From: Streptomyces sp. Edi2
GTDB taxonomy: Bacteria; Actinomycetota; Actinomycetes; Streptomycetales; Streptomycetaceae
Reading direction: 5' to 3'
NCBI RefSeq assembly: GCF_040253635.1
Contig: NZ_JBEJGX010000003.1
Coordinates: 7,775,501-7,839,500, forward strand
Length of the DNA: 64,000 nt
Within the stretch, counting starts at the first letter, position 1. Each line of letters starts with the position of its first letter. The notes below the pieces were generated by a model. The model saw only the letters and a list, made by a program, of their open reading frames with translations, made no database searches and was not told the origin of the DNA. Shown here in pieces: positions 51,475-59,795 of the stretch. The position numbers were made by a program, and so were the translations under genes.

Positions 51475-52356
51475 TCACCCCCGGGCCGGTGCCTGGGCTG
51501 CGTACTGGTCCGGCACCGTCGCCGGAGTGCCCAGCACCTCCAGCAGCCTCGCCGCTTCCTCGGCCACTGCCTCCCGGGCGGGCTTGAGGTACTTCCGGGA
51601 GTCCACGAGCGAGGGGTCGGCGCCCAGCGTGTGCCGTATCGAGTGAGTGAAGACGGAGACCAGATGAGTGGAGATATTGATCTTCGTCATTCCGGCGGCG
51701 ATGGCCCGCCGCAGCTCGTCGTCGGGCACCCCGGACGAGCCGTGCAGTACCAGCGGCACCGGCAGGGTGGTGTGCAGCGCCTCGATGAGGGCCTTGTCCA
51801 GTACGGCCGTGCGCTCATGCATGGCATGGGAGGAACCGACGGCCACGGCGAGAGCATCCACCCCCGTCGCACGGACGAAGGCCAGGGCCTCGCCCGGGTC
51901 CGTACGCACCCCTGGCGCATGGACCCCGTCCTTGCCGCCGACCTCGCCGAGCTCCGCCTCGACATAGGCGCCACGGTCATGGCACCAGGCGGTGAGCTCG
52001 GCGGTGGTGGCCACATTCTCTTCGTACGGAAGCGCCGAGGCATCCACCATGACGGATCCCACCCCGGCGGCGATGCCCTGATGGACCAACTCGGCATCGG
52101 TGATGTGGTCGAGGTGCACCGCGATCGGAGCCGTGGAGCCTTCGGCCAGAGCGAGGGTGGCGCGGGTGAGGGGCAGCAGACTGCCGTGATAGCGGATGCA
52201 GTTCTCGCTGATCTGCAGGATCAACGGGATCGCGGTGCGCTCGGCGGCGGTGACGAGCGCTTCGGCCGTCTCCAGATGAATGACGTTGAAGGCCGCGGCA
52301 CCGACCCGCGCCTCACGCGCGGCGTCCACGATCGATGAGGTCGGAACGAGGGGCAT
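51475..52356 (-). CDS. class II ketose-bisphosphate aldolase (GatY/KbaY-like)
   Basis: This 293-aa aldolase has the class II zinc-enzyme pattern: AAFNVIHLETAEALVTAAE, IAVHLDHITDAELV (zinc-binding His), SVMVDASALPYEENVATT, VEAELGEVGGKDG, VLHGSSGVPDDELRRAI and GMTKINISTHL. Relatives cleave tagatose-1,6- or fructose-bisphosphate. Paired with the SIS isomerase immediately upstream, it fits an amino-sugar or tagatose-type route. The start at 52356 has GGGAG eleven bases upstream. Confidence 0.9.
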   Translation of the reverse strand: MPLVPTSSIVDAAREARVGAAAFNVIHLETAEALVTAAERTAIPLILQISENCIRYHGSLLPLTRATLALAEGSTAPIAVHLDHITDAELVHQGIAAGVGSVMVDASALPYEENVATTAELTAWCHDRGAYVEAELGEVGGKDGVHAPGVRTDPGEALAFVRATGVDALAVAVGSSHAMHERTAVLDKALIEALHTTLPVPLVLHGSSGVPDDELRRAIAAGMTKINISTHLVSVFTHSIRHTLGADPSLVDSRKYLKPAREAVAEEAARLLEVLGTPATVPDQYAAQAPARG

Positions 52357-52427
52357 CGGAGGCTGGCTCCCTTGCGGACGGGACTGATTGACGGTGGGAG
52401 GAGGGGCGACGTGGGGGAGGCGGGTGT

Positions 52428-53333
52428 TTAGGAGGCGGCCGGCGTTTCGAGCATCACCGAGCGGGTCAGGCCGCGGGGGTTGTCCGGGTCCAGACCACGG
52501 GCGCGCGCCCGCTCCAGCGCCACCCGCTGCACCAGCACCAGATCGGCCAGCGGATCGCGTGCATGGCACACAAAGCGCGCCCCGGTCCGCACCACTTCGG
52601 CCTCCAGTCCGTCCGGTGCCGGACCGAACAGCCAGGTCACCCGGCCGGGTGCGGCTATCGAGATCGGACCGTGGCGGTACTCCATCGCGGGGTACGACTC
52701 GGTCCAACTCTGCGATGCCTCCCGCATCTTGAGGGCCGCCTCATTGGCCACACCGAACGTCCAGCCCGTCCCGAGGAAGGCGAACTGCTCGGCGTCCACC
52801 CATTCCTTCTCCACCGGCGCGGTCAGCGCCTCCTCCGCGTCGGTCACCGCCCGGGAGACGTCCTCGCCCAGTTGTGCACGCAGCATCGTCAGCGCAGTCG
52901 TCGCGAAACGGGTCTGTACCACCGACTCCTCATCGGCGAAGGGGAGCGCGACCATCTCGTCGGAGACCGCCGCCGCTGGTGTCGCGGCGCTACCGATGAT
53001 CGTCACCGTCGGGATGCGCCCCTTGACCGCATCGAGTACGCGCAACACCTCGGTCGTGGTGCCGGACCGGGTGATCGCGACCACCGCGTCATAGCGGCGG
53101 TCGGTGCCGAGGAACGCCTCGGAGGCGGCGAAGGGGTCCGTCACCCCCTGTCCGGATGCCTCGCGCAGTGCCGCATACGACTGCGCCATGAACCATGAGG
53201 TGCCGCACCCGACGACGGCCACCCGCTGGCCGGCCTTGGGCAGCGGGTTCGTGGCCGCCCCGATCCGCGCGGCCTCCCGCCAGGTCTTCGGCTGGCTGTG
53301 CAGCTCCTGCTCCATGTACGAGATCTCGCTCAT
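52428..53333 (-). CDS. SIS-domain sugar isomerase/deaminase (AgaS/GlmS-C-like)
   Basis: This 301-aa protein has two SIS domains: VAVVGCGTSWFMAQSYAAL and ITRSGTTTEVLRVLDAVKG in the first, FLGTGWTFGVANEAALKM and YPAMEYRHGPIS in the second. These match the isomerase half of glucosamine-phosphate enzymes and AgaS, which deaminate or isomerise amino-sugar phosphates. It lies 71 bp upstream of the aldolase on the same strand. It is divergent from the MFS sugar carrier, so a shared control region of about 450 bp serves both. Confidence 0.88.
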   Translation of the reverse strand: MSEISYMEQELHSQPKTWREAARIGAATNPLPKAGQRVAVVGCGTSWFMAQSYAALREASGQGVTDPFAASEAFLGTDRRYDAVVAITRSGTTTEVLRVLDAVKGRIPTVTIIGSAATPAAAVSDEMVALPFADEESVVQTRFATTALTMLRAQLGEDVSRAVTDAEEALTAPVEKEWVDAEQFAFLGTGWTFGVANEAALKMREASQSWTESYPAMEYRHGPISIAAPGRVTWLFGPAPDGLEAEVVRTGARFVCHARDPLADLVLVQRVALERARARGLDPDNPRGLTRSVMLETPAAS

Positions 53334-53438
53334 GGCCCACCCTCCTGCGATGTGCATGTGCTCATCGGTCTGCATGTCTGCATGGCTTGTGTGTCTGCGT
53401 CTCTGCGTGCTGTGCAGCGACGCAGTTCTGCATGAAAG

Positions 53439-53460
53439 TGCAATATTCGCGTTCGTTGCA
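53439..53460. promoter_or_regulatory. TGCAA-N12-TTGCA inverted repeat
   Basis: TGCAA (53439-53443) and TTGCA (53456-53460) are mirrored across 12 bp, about 105 bp upstream of the SIS gene. The same half-site recurs near the divergent carrier promoter, so it may be a site of the DeoR regulator. Confidence 0.4.
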
Positions 53461-53649
53461 ATCGACTGTACGCAGAAAGTTGCCAGGCTTCCATCCCTCG
53501 TTCGGGCGGATGCGCCAGAGGGGAGGGGTGGGTCGGCGGCTCTGCGGGGCGCCGTGCACCGCTCTCACCTGGGTGAAGGTGGGGTTGTCGCAGGATGCCG
53601 AGGATGAGGGCGGGGAGGCGCAGGGGGTGCAAGCGGGCGGGGGAAAGTG

Positions 53650-53679
53650 TTGACAGCTGCGAGAAACGCGTCGAATACT
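53650..53679 (+). promoter_or_regulatory. promoter of the sugar carrier (TTGACA - 18 - AATACT)
   Basis: TTGACA (53650-53655) and AATACT (53674-53679) have an 18-bp spacer, about 100 bp upstream of the ATG at 53783. The -10 overlaps the palindrome CTTGCAAG (53678-53685), suggesting repression by occlusion. Confidence 0.55.
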
Positions 53680-53718
53680 TGCAAGATCACTCATGCGCTT
53701 GGAGCTTGCAGTGCAAGC
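53678..53718. promoter_or_regulatory. paired TTGCA-type operators at the carrier promoter
   Basis: CTTGCAAG (53678-53685) and GCTTGC-agt-GCAAGC (53704-53718) are perfect palindromes sharing the half-site of the upstream repeat at 53439. They sit over and just beyond the predicted -10. Confidence 0.5.
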
Positions 53719-53782
53719 GCGCAGTCCAGTCACGCAGCTCAGTCATGCAGCAAGGCCCGCTCCGCCGCACAAAGGACTTCCC

Positions 53783-55243
53783 ATGTCCATTGCCACGCTC
53801 TCCGCGACGCCCCCGCCCCCGTCATCCGGGACCGCTCGCCGCACCGGCAGACTGTTCGCGCTCACCGGCGCCGTCGTCGGCGTCATCTACGGCTACGACA
53901 CCGGCAGCATCTCCGGTGCTTTGGTATTCCTGAGCAAGGACTTTCATCTCACCGAGGCCGAAAAGGGCCTGGTCAACAGCATCCTGGTGTTCGGCTCCAT
54001 CGTGGGCGCGCTGATCGGCGGCAAGCTCGCCGATGCCCTGGGCCGCAAGGCGGCGATGCTGATCGTCGCCGGTTCGTACGCCGCATTCGTCGCACTCTCC
54101 GCGGTCGCGCCCAATGTCATCGTGCTGGATGCCGTCCGCTTCCTGCTCGGCATCGCCATCGGCATCTCGATCGTCGCCGCCCCGCTCTATGTCGCCGAAT
54201 CGACTCCGGCGCGTATCCGTGGAGCCTCCGTCGCCGCCTACCAAGTGGCCACGGTCGCGGGCATCGTCATCACGTACTTCGTCAACTGGGGCCTGTCCGG
54301 CGGCGGTCACTGGCGCTGGATGCTCGGTCTGTCCGCGATCCCCGCCGCACTCGTGCTGATCCCGCTGCTCAGGCTGCCGGACACCCCGCGCTGGTATGTC
54401 CTCAAAGGACGCACGGAACGAGCTGTCGAGGTCATGGCCATGACCGACCCGGACGTCGATCCGCGTGAGGAGGTCGCTGTCGTGGCGTCCGCGCTCGCCC
54501 AGGAGAGCGGTGGATCGGCGCGCTCCTTGCTGCGCAAGCCGTACGCCCGTGCCGCGCTCTTCGTCGTCGGCCTCGGGTTCTTCTGCCAGATCACCGGCAT
54601 CAATGCCGTGACGTACTACAGCCCGCAGATCTTCGAGGAGATGGGCTTCACCGGCAGCGGCCAGAGCTTCCTGCTGCCGTCCTTCGTCCAGCTGGCCTCG
54701 CTGGCCGCGACCGTGCTCGCCCTCCTCATCATCGACCGACTCGGCCGCCGGGTGGTGCTGCTCTGCGGTATCGGCACGATGGTCGTCATGCTCGCCGTCC
54801 TGACCGCGGTCTTCGCCAGGGGCGAGCTGCACGGCGCCTCGACCTGGGTGGGCTTCGCCGCGATCCTGCTGTTCACCGCAGCCTTCAACTTCGGTTTCGG
54901 ATCGCTGATCTGGGTCTACGCGAGCGAGGCCTTCCCCGCCCAACTGCGTTCAACGGGGGCTTCGGTGATGCTCACCGCCGATCTGGTGGCCAATCTCCTG
55001 ATCGCCCAGTTCTTCCCCTCGTTGATGGCCCGGGCCGGTGCGGCCCTGACCTTCGCGGGCCTTGGCGTCCTCGCGCTCGCCGCACTGGTCTTCGCCGCCG
55101 CCACGGCACCCGAGACCAAGGGACGTCAGCTGGAGGACATCCAGGACTACTGGCGTAACGGGGGGCGCTGGCCCGCGTCGCCCGTTCCCGTGAGCGCCGG
55201 CTCGCTCAGTGGTTCAGCGGTGCCGCCGACGACGACTCCGTAG
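53783..55243 (+). CDS. MFS sugar porter (proton-coupled sugar carrier)
   Basis: This 486-aa protein is of the sugar-porter family with 12 membrane segments. Motifs are GVIYGYDTGSISGALVFL, DALGRKAAML, LYVAESTPARIRG, LPDTPRWYVLKGR, CQITGINAVTYYSPQIF, WVYASEAFPAQLRSTG and APETKGRQLEDI. ATG 53783 is preceded by AAGGA. It lies opposite the SIS isomerase-aldolase genes and likely imports their sugar. A terminator hairpin follows. Confidence 0.93.
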   Translation: MSIATLSATPPPPSSGTARRTGRLFALTGAVVGVIYGYDTGSISGALVFLSKDFHLTEAEKGLVNSILVFGSIVGALIGGKLADALGRKAAMLIVAGSYAAFVALSAVAPNVIVLDAVRFLLGIAIGISIVAAPLYVAESTPARIRGASVAAYQVATVAGIVITYFVNWGLSGGGHWRWMLGLSAIPAALVLIPLLRLPDTPRWYVLKGRTERAVEVMAMTDPDVDPREEVAVVASALAQESGGSARSLLRKPYARAALFVVGLGFFCQITGINAVTYYSPQIFEEMGFTGSGQSFLLPSFVQLASLAATVLALLIIDRLGRRVVLLCGIGTMVVMLAVLTAVFARGELHGASTWVGFAAILLFTAAFNFGFGSLIWVYASEAFPAQLRSTGASVMLTADLVANLLIAQFFPSLMARAGAALTFAGLGVLALAALVFAAATAPETKGRQLEDIQDYWRNGGRWPASPVPVSAGSLSGSAVPPTTTP

Positions 55244-55266
55244 TCCGGGGGAGGGGCCGGGCCGGG

Positions 55267-55296
55267 GGGCGTCCACAGCGCCGAGGGTGGACGCCC
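55267..55296. terminator. hairpin terminator between convergent genes
   Basis: GGGCGTCCAC and GTGGACGCCC form a perfect 10-bp stem with a 10-nt loop between the carrier (ends 55243) and the YciI gene (ends 55334). Confidence 0.65.
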
Positions 55297-55333
55297 GGAG
55301 CGCCGGCGGTCCGGGGCCGAGGGGGACGGCCGC

Positions 55334-55633
55334 TCAGGACGGCAGTTGTTCCCGGTACTGCTCCAGAGCCGGGGCGGTCGTCGTCGCCGCGAACTCCATG
55401 ATCCGGTACTCACACACCCCGGCGAGGACGAACGGGTCCTGGGTCACGATCCGCTCGACGGTCGCACGGTCCGTCCCCGCGGCGAGAATCACGCCCCCGT
55501 CCCGCGGGATCTTGCGGCCGGCGGCGAGGAAGTGCCCGGCGGCGTACTCCTTCTCCAGCCACTCCCGGTGCTCCTGAAGGACAGCGTCGACGCGTTCGAG
55601 GGGCGCGGTGTAGGTCAGTTCCAGTACGAACAT
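55334..55633 (-). CDS. YciI-like protein
   Basis: This 99-aa ferredoxin-like-fold protein has the YciI/YCII features: an opening FVLELTYTAPLERVDAVLQEH, a central HFLAAGRKIPRDGGVILAAG with a conserved Arg and Asp, and DPFVLAGVCEYRIMEF. The biochemical role is unknown. It is a single gene, its start is at 55633, and it is convergent with the sugar carrier. The gap to the amidase gene (55869) holds only short repeats. Confidence 0.85.
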   Translation of the reverse strand: MFVLELTYTAPLERVDAVLQEHREWLEKEYAAGHFLAAGRKIPRDGGVILAAGTDRATVERIVTQDPFVLAGVCEYRIMEFAATTTAPALEQYREQLPS

Positions 55634-55754
55634 AGCTGCAATATAGACGAGATGGACGAGGCATCAGGCGGAAGCGCAGCTTCTCCCGGAAAGGGAATGC
55701 GCAGGCCAGGGCGGATGCCACAGCATGTGTCTCCGGCTGGTGCGGCGAACGCCG

Positions 55755-55811
55755 CGGACACGTCTCTGCGGCATGCCTCTGCAGCATGTCTCCCCGGACA
55801 CGTCTCTGCGG
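55755..55811. repeat. 17-bp direct repeat, 40 bp apart
   Basis: CGGACACGTCTCTGCGG occurs at 55755-55771 and 55795-55811. The DNA between is a variant GCATG/CTCTGC-rich sequence. The function is unknown. Confidence 0.6.
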
Positions 55812-55868
55812 GCGTGCCTGCCCAGGTCCGGGAAGTGTCGCGACTTCAGGGGCAGAACGCCGGGACGG

Positions 55869-57290
55869 TCAGACCGCGGGCAGGTCCGGACGGCGCCGGC
55901 CGTGCCGCGTTGCGCGCTCGTAGGCATGCCCTGCCTGGAGGACGGCGAGATCCGCACGCGGCGCACCGATGAACTGCAGCCCCACGGGAAGACCGGCCGG
56001 GGTGAATCCCGCGGGGACCGAAAGGGCGGGCACGCCGAGGACGGAGATGAGGTAGGCGGAGCGCATCCAGTCCAGATAGGAGCGTGTGGGCCGGCCCGCG
56101 ACCTCCCGGGGATACTCCAGCTCCGCGTCGAACGGCGTGACTTGGCTGACCGGCGCCAGGAGCAGGTCGTACCGGGAGAAGAAATCCACCATGCCGAGGT
56201 ACAGCCGGCTGCGGGTCGCGGTGGCGGTGCGCAGGTCGGCGGCGGTCAGCCGGCGGCCCTGCTCGATGTTCTCGACGATGCTGGGTTTGAGAGCCTGCCG
56301 GTCGGAGTCGAGCAGGGTGCCGAGCGCCAGGTCGAAGCTGTGGGCCCGCAGCGTACGGAAGGTGTCGTCGGCCCCGGTGAGGTCCGGACAGGCGATGTCG
56401 ACACGGCAGCCGAGTTCCTCGAAGACCCTCAACTGCGGCTCCAGAACGGCGAGTACGTCCGGGTCGGCCGGGGCGTGGCCCCCGAGGTCCGGTGTCCAGG
56501 CGATGCGCAAGCCGCGCAACTCGCGATCGAGGGGCACACGGAACGCCTCGCCGGGGGTCTCCAGGCCGATGGGGCAGCGCGGATCCGGCCCCGCCATCGC
56601 CGACAGCAACAGCGCCGTATCCGCAACGGTCCGCCCCATCGGGCCGGGGACGGACAGGGTGTCCCAGAGGTCGCCACCGGGGTGCCGGGGGACGCGGCCC
56701 GGCGTCGGCCGCAGCCCGACGACATTGCAGAAGGACGCGGGGTTGCGCAGCGAGCCGCCCATGTCACTGCCGTCGGCGAGGGGTTGCAGCCCGGCCGCGA
56801 GTGCCGCGGCGGCGCCGCCACTGCTGCCGCCTGCCGAACGTGTGGTGTCGTAAGGATTGCGGGTGGTGCCGAAGACGGGGTTGAAGGTGTGCGAACCGGC
56901 GGCGAATTCCGGCACATTGGTCTTGCCGAGGCGGATGGCGCCGGCCTGCTGCAGCCTGTTGACCAGCAGCTCGTCCTCGTCGGGGACGTGGTCGGCGAAG
57001 AGCGGTGAGCCGTGTGTGGTGCGCATACCGCGGGTGAGATGCGTGTCCTTGAAGGCGATCGGAAGCCCGTGCAGGGGCGGGACGGCGGCGCCGCGGGCGA
57101 GGCGTTCGTCGGCGAGCGCGGCCGCGGCGAGTGCGCCCTCGGGGTCGAGGGTGACGAGGGCGTTGACGGCCGGATTGACCTGTTCGATGCGGTCCAGATG
57201 TGCCTGGACGACTTCCCGGGCGGAGAGGTCGCGGCGGCGCAACCGGGCGGCGAGGTCGAGGGCATCGAGCTGATGGAGCGCGTCGGGCAT
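55869..57290 (-). CDS. amidase (amidase-signature family)
   Basis: This 473-aa amidase has the Ser-cisSer-Lys triad: Lys in GLPIAFKDTHLTRGMRTT, the glycine-rich RSAGGSSGGAAAALAAG, and the nucleophile region GSDMGGSLRNPASFCNVVG. The C-terminal half is typical of acylamide hydrolases (VSQVTPFDAELEYPREV, SVLGVPALSVPAGF). The substrate is unknown. ATG 57290 was chosen because the family starts there; an in-frame GTG at 57341 would add 17 residues without homology. It is divergent from the endonuclease V gene. Confidence 0.9.
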   Translation of the reverse strand: MPDALHQLDALDLAARLRRRDLSAREVVQAHLDRIEQVNPAVNALVTLDPEGALAAAALADERLARGAAVPPLHGLPIAFKDTHLTRGMRTTHGSPLFADHVPDEDELLVNRLQQAGAIRLGKTNVPEFAAGSHTFNPVFGTTRNPYDTTRSAGGSSGGAAAALAAGLQPLADGSDMGGSLRNPASFCNVVGLRPTPGRVPRHPGGDLWDTLSVPGPMGRTVADTALLLSAMAGPDPRCPIGLETPGEAFRVPLDRELRGLRIAWTPDLGGHAPADPDVLAVLEPQLRVFEELGCRVDIACPDLTGADDTFRTLRAHSFDLALGTLLDSDRQALKPSIVENIEQGRRLTAADLRTATATRSRLYLGMVDFFSRYDLLLAPVSQVTPFDAELEYPREVAGRPTRSYLDWMRSAYLISVLGVPALSVPAGFTPAGLPVGLQFIGAPRADLAVLQAGHAYERATRHGRRRPDLPAV

Positions 57291-57504
57291 GAAGACCTCG
57301 GAGGGTTGTTTCAGGGCGGCGAGGCACCGGTGGTGGGGCACGAGCCGATCGTCGAGAGGCTGCCCTCGGCGGCGGCGCCTGTGCGGTCGGCGGGGTCCGG
57401 GTTCACGCTCACCAAGGTACCCAGCGCCACTGACAACGCCTCATGATCAGGCCTCCCGGCCTGGTCAGAGGCTCGCTCACCGGTTCGGTAGCGTGGTGGT
57501 CACC

Positions 57505-58209
57505 ATGGACACTCCCGGAATGATCTCCTGCGACGACGAACTGCGGAACTGGCCGGCCGACGAAGACCAGGCGCGGGCGGTCCAGGACCGGTTGCGGCCC
57601 TGTGTGCGGCTCGATGAACCCGGTCCGGAACCGGGGTTCGAGGGCACGGTCGTCGGGGTGGACGTCGCCTATGACGACGCGCGTGACGTCGTCGCGGCTG
57701 CCGCCGTCGCGCTGGACGCCCGTACGCGCGCCGTCGTCGACGAGGCGACCGCCGTCGGGCAGATCTCCTTCCCGTACGTCCCCGGCCTGCTCGCGTTCCG
57801 CGAGATTCCCACCGTGCTCGACGCCCTCGCCCGCCTCACCCGCACCCCTGACCTCGTGGTCTGCGACGGTTACGGGCTGGCGCACCCGCGCCGCTTCGGG
57901 CTCGCCAGCCACCTGGGAGTGCTGACCGGGCTGCCCACCATCGGTGTCGCCAAGAACCCCTTCACCTTCCGCTATGAGCTTCCCGGACCGGACCGCGGCG
58001 CCACCTCTCCTCTTCTGGACGGGGCCGAGGAGGTGGGACGTGCGCTGCGTACCCAAAGGGGCGTCAAACCGGTCTTCGTCTCCGTGGGGCATCGCATCGA
58101 CATCGACCATGCCTGTGCGCATACGCTCCACCTGGCAGCGCATTACCGGCTTCCCGAGACGACCCGCGCCGCGGACGCGCTGTGCCGGAGGGCGCTCGCC
58201 GACGCCTGA
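57505..58209 (+). CDS. nfi: endonuclease V (deoxyinosine 3' endonuclease)
   Basis: This 234-aa protein has the endonuclease V signature: GVDVAYDD with a catalytic Asp, the wedge-region FPYVPGLLAFREIP, DGYGLAHPRRFGLASHLGV, and GLPTIGVAKNPF. It nicks DNA one nucleotide 3' of hypoxanthine or RNA inosine. It is a single gene with ATG at 57505. Its promoter shares a gap of about 200 bp with the divergent amidase gene. Confidence 0.95.
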   Translation: MDTPGMISCDDELRNWPADEDQARAVQDRLRPCVRLDEPGPEPGFEGTVVGVDVAYDDARDVVAAAAVALDARTRAVVDEATAVGQISFPYVPGLLAFREIPTVLDALARLTRTPDLVVCDGYGLAHPRRFGLASHLGVLTGLPTIGVAKNPFTFRYELPGPDRGATSPLLDGAEEVGRALRTQRGVKPVFVSVGHRIDIDHACAHTLHLAAHYRLPETTRAADALCRRALADA

Positions 58210-58241
58210 GGCGGTGGAGGCAGGGAGAGCCGGGGCCGGGG

Positions 58242-59429
58242 CTACCCCTGGACGACGCGAAAGGCGATGCCCGCCTCCTGGAGGCGGGCCGTCAGCGCGT
58301 CCCCCATGGCAACCGCGGTGGTCACCTGGCCGGCAGTCTCCGGCAGGTCGTCGAAGGCCAGGCTGAGCGCCGACTCGGCGAGCATCTTCGCCGTCTCGTC
58401 GTAGCCGGGGTCACCGCCCGAGACCTCGGTGATCAGGCGTTCGCCGCCGCCGGAGGCGACGAAGCGGATCCTGAACCAGCTGCGTGCGCGCCGCTCGGGG
58501 CCCGGCCCGTCGCCCGGTTCCAGACGCCGCGACAACCAGCGCCGCGCGGCCGGCACCTGGGCGAGTGCGCACATGGCCCCCACTCCCACCGCCCCGCCGA
58601 CGGCGACCGGCAGCCGTCGTACGCCTGCGTAGTGGCGGTAGCGGAAGTCGGGCCCGTAACGGTCCAGTGCGGCGGCGGAGCGAGCGATGACCTGAGGATC
58701 GAGGGTCGGCAACGGCACGCCCCAGGTGCGCGTTTCGCCGCTCCTGAGCGGCGGCCCGAAGGACGCCCGCACTGTACGGCCGGCCGGTCGCGGCTCCGCT
58801 CGCTGCCGCTCGCGGGCGGCCCGCGCCATGGCGACCGGACGCGATGCGACGGTCAGTGCCGAGGCCAGGGTGCCGCCGGAAAAGGCGCCGTTGGTCCGCA
58901 CGAAGCCGTCGATGCGTACGGGGACGCCTTCGGGGAGGAGCCCCACCGTGAAGAGCACCCCCAGGTCGTGCGGGACGGAGTCGAATCCGCAGGCGTGTAC
59001 GAGGCGCGCACCGGAGGCGCGGGCCGTCGCATCGTGACGCACGTACATCCGGTCGATGAACTCCGGCTCACCGGTCAGATCGACATAGTCGGTGCCTGCC
59101 GCGGCGCACGCGGCGACCAGCGGCTCACCGTGGAGCAGATACGGCCCGACGGTCGTCACCAGCACCTTGGTGCCGGCGGCGAGGGCGCGCAGCGACTGGG
59201 GATCGTCGCTGTCGGCCTGCAGTAGCGGCAGGCCGGCGCAGTCCGGGTTGATCGCTGTCAGCCGGTCGCGCAGCTGCTCCAGTTTGGCGGTGTTGCGCCC
59301 GGCCAGCGCCCAGCGGCAGCCCTGGGGAGCATGTGCGGCCAGGTAGGCGGCGGTGAGGGCGCCCGCAAAACCGGTCGCGCCGTAGAGGACGAGGTCATGG
59401 TCCCGTCCGGAGGTGTCCTGCCGTCGCAT
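58242..59429 (-). CDS. saccharopine-dehydrogenase-like / trans-acting enoyl-reductase family protein
   Basis: This 395-aa protein has an N-terminal Rossmann NADP site (DLVLYGATGFAGALTAAYLA), a central TTVGPYLLHGEPLVAACAAA and DYVDLTGEPEFIDRMY, then HACGFDSVPHDLGVLF. A C-terminal hydrophobic segment occurs near VAVGGAVGVGAMCALAQ. This pattern matches the actinomycete saccharopine-dehydrogenase-like group that includes mycobacterial trans-acting enoyl reductases of cell-envelope lipids. The substrate here is unknown. ATG 59429 has AGAGGA upstream. It is convergent with endonuclease V. Confidence 0.85.
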   Translation of the reverse strand: MRRQDTSGRDHDLVLYGATGFAGALTAAYLAAHAPQGCRWALAGRNTAKLEQLRDRLTAINPDCAGLPLLQADSDDPQSLRALAAGTKVLVTTVGPYLLHGEPLVAACAAAGTDYVDLTGEPEFIDRMYVRHDATARASGARLVHACGFDSVPHDLGVLFTVGLLPEGVPVRIDGFVRTNGAFSGGTLASALTVASRPVAMARAARERQRAEPRPAGRTVRASFGPPLRSGETRTWGVPLPTLDPQVIARSAAALDRYGPDFRYRHYAGVRRLPVAVGGAVGVGAMCALAQVPAARRWLSRRLEPGDGPGPERRARSWFRIRFVASGGGERLITEVSGGDPGYDETAKMLAESALSLAFDDLPETAGQVTTAVAMGDALTARLQEAGIAFRVVQG

Positions 59430-59569
59430 CGTGCGTCCTCTCGACCACCCACTGGGCACGGAGCCCGGACATTAGGCAGTCACCGTCGACCCGTCAACGT
59501 ACGCTTCCGGCCGCCGCCTTGGTTGTTCCCTTGCCGTCCCATGGGCGGCACGGAGTGTGGCACGCAGTC

Positions 59570-59598
59570 TTGACAGAGCACGGCGACCGGTCCAGATT
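59570..59598 (+). promoter_or_regulatory. promoter TTGACA - 17 - CAGATT
   Basis: A close match to the housekeeping (HrdB-type) consensus with ideal 17-bp spacing, driving the MFS carrier 198 bp downstream. The leader contains a 21-bp-spaced direct repeat (59694-59732). Confidence 0.65.
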
Positions 59599-59693
59599 CA
59601 CCGATGGCACCGATGACATAGGACGTCCCATGTCTGGCCTGCTGCCCCGACCGTGGTCCGGCCCTGCTGCCCCGACCGTCGTCTGGCTGTACT

Positions 59694-59732
59694 GCCCCGA
59701 ATGTCACCCAGACAGCCCCGAATGTCACCCAG
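59694..59732. repeat. direct repeat on a 21-bp pitch in the MFS leader
   Basis: GCCCCGAATGTCACCCAG occurs exactly at 59694-59711 and 59715-59732. Twenty-one base pairs is about two helical turns, so one protein could bind both copies on the same face. It lies downstream of the predicted promoter, inside the untranslated leader. Confidence 0.55.
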
Positions 59733-59795
59733 CGGCTTCCCCGACGATGCCGCGAACCGTACCGTCCGCCGATTGCCGGAGGAGGCCGGACAGCC

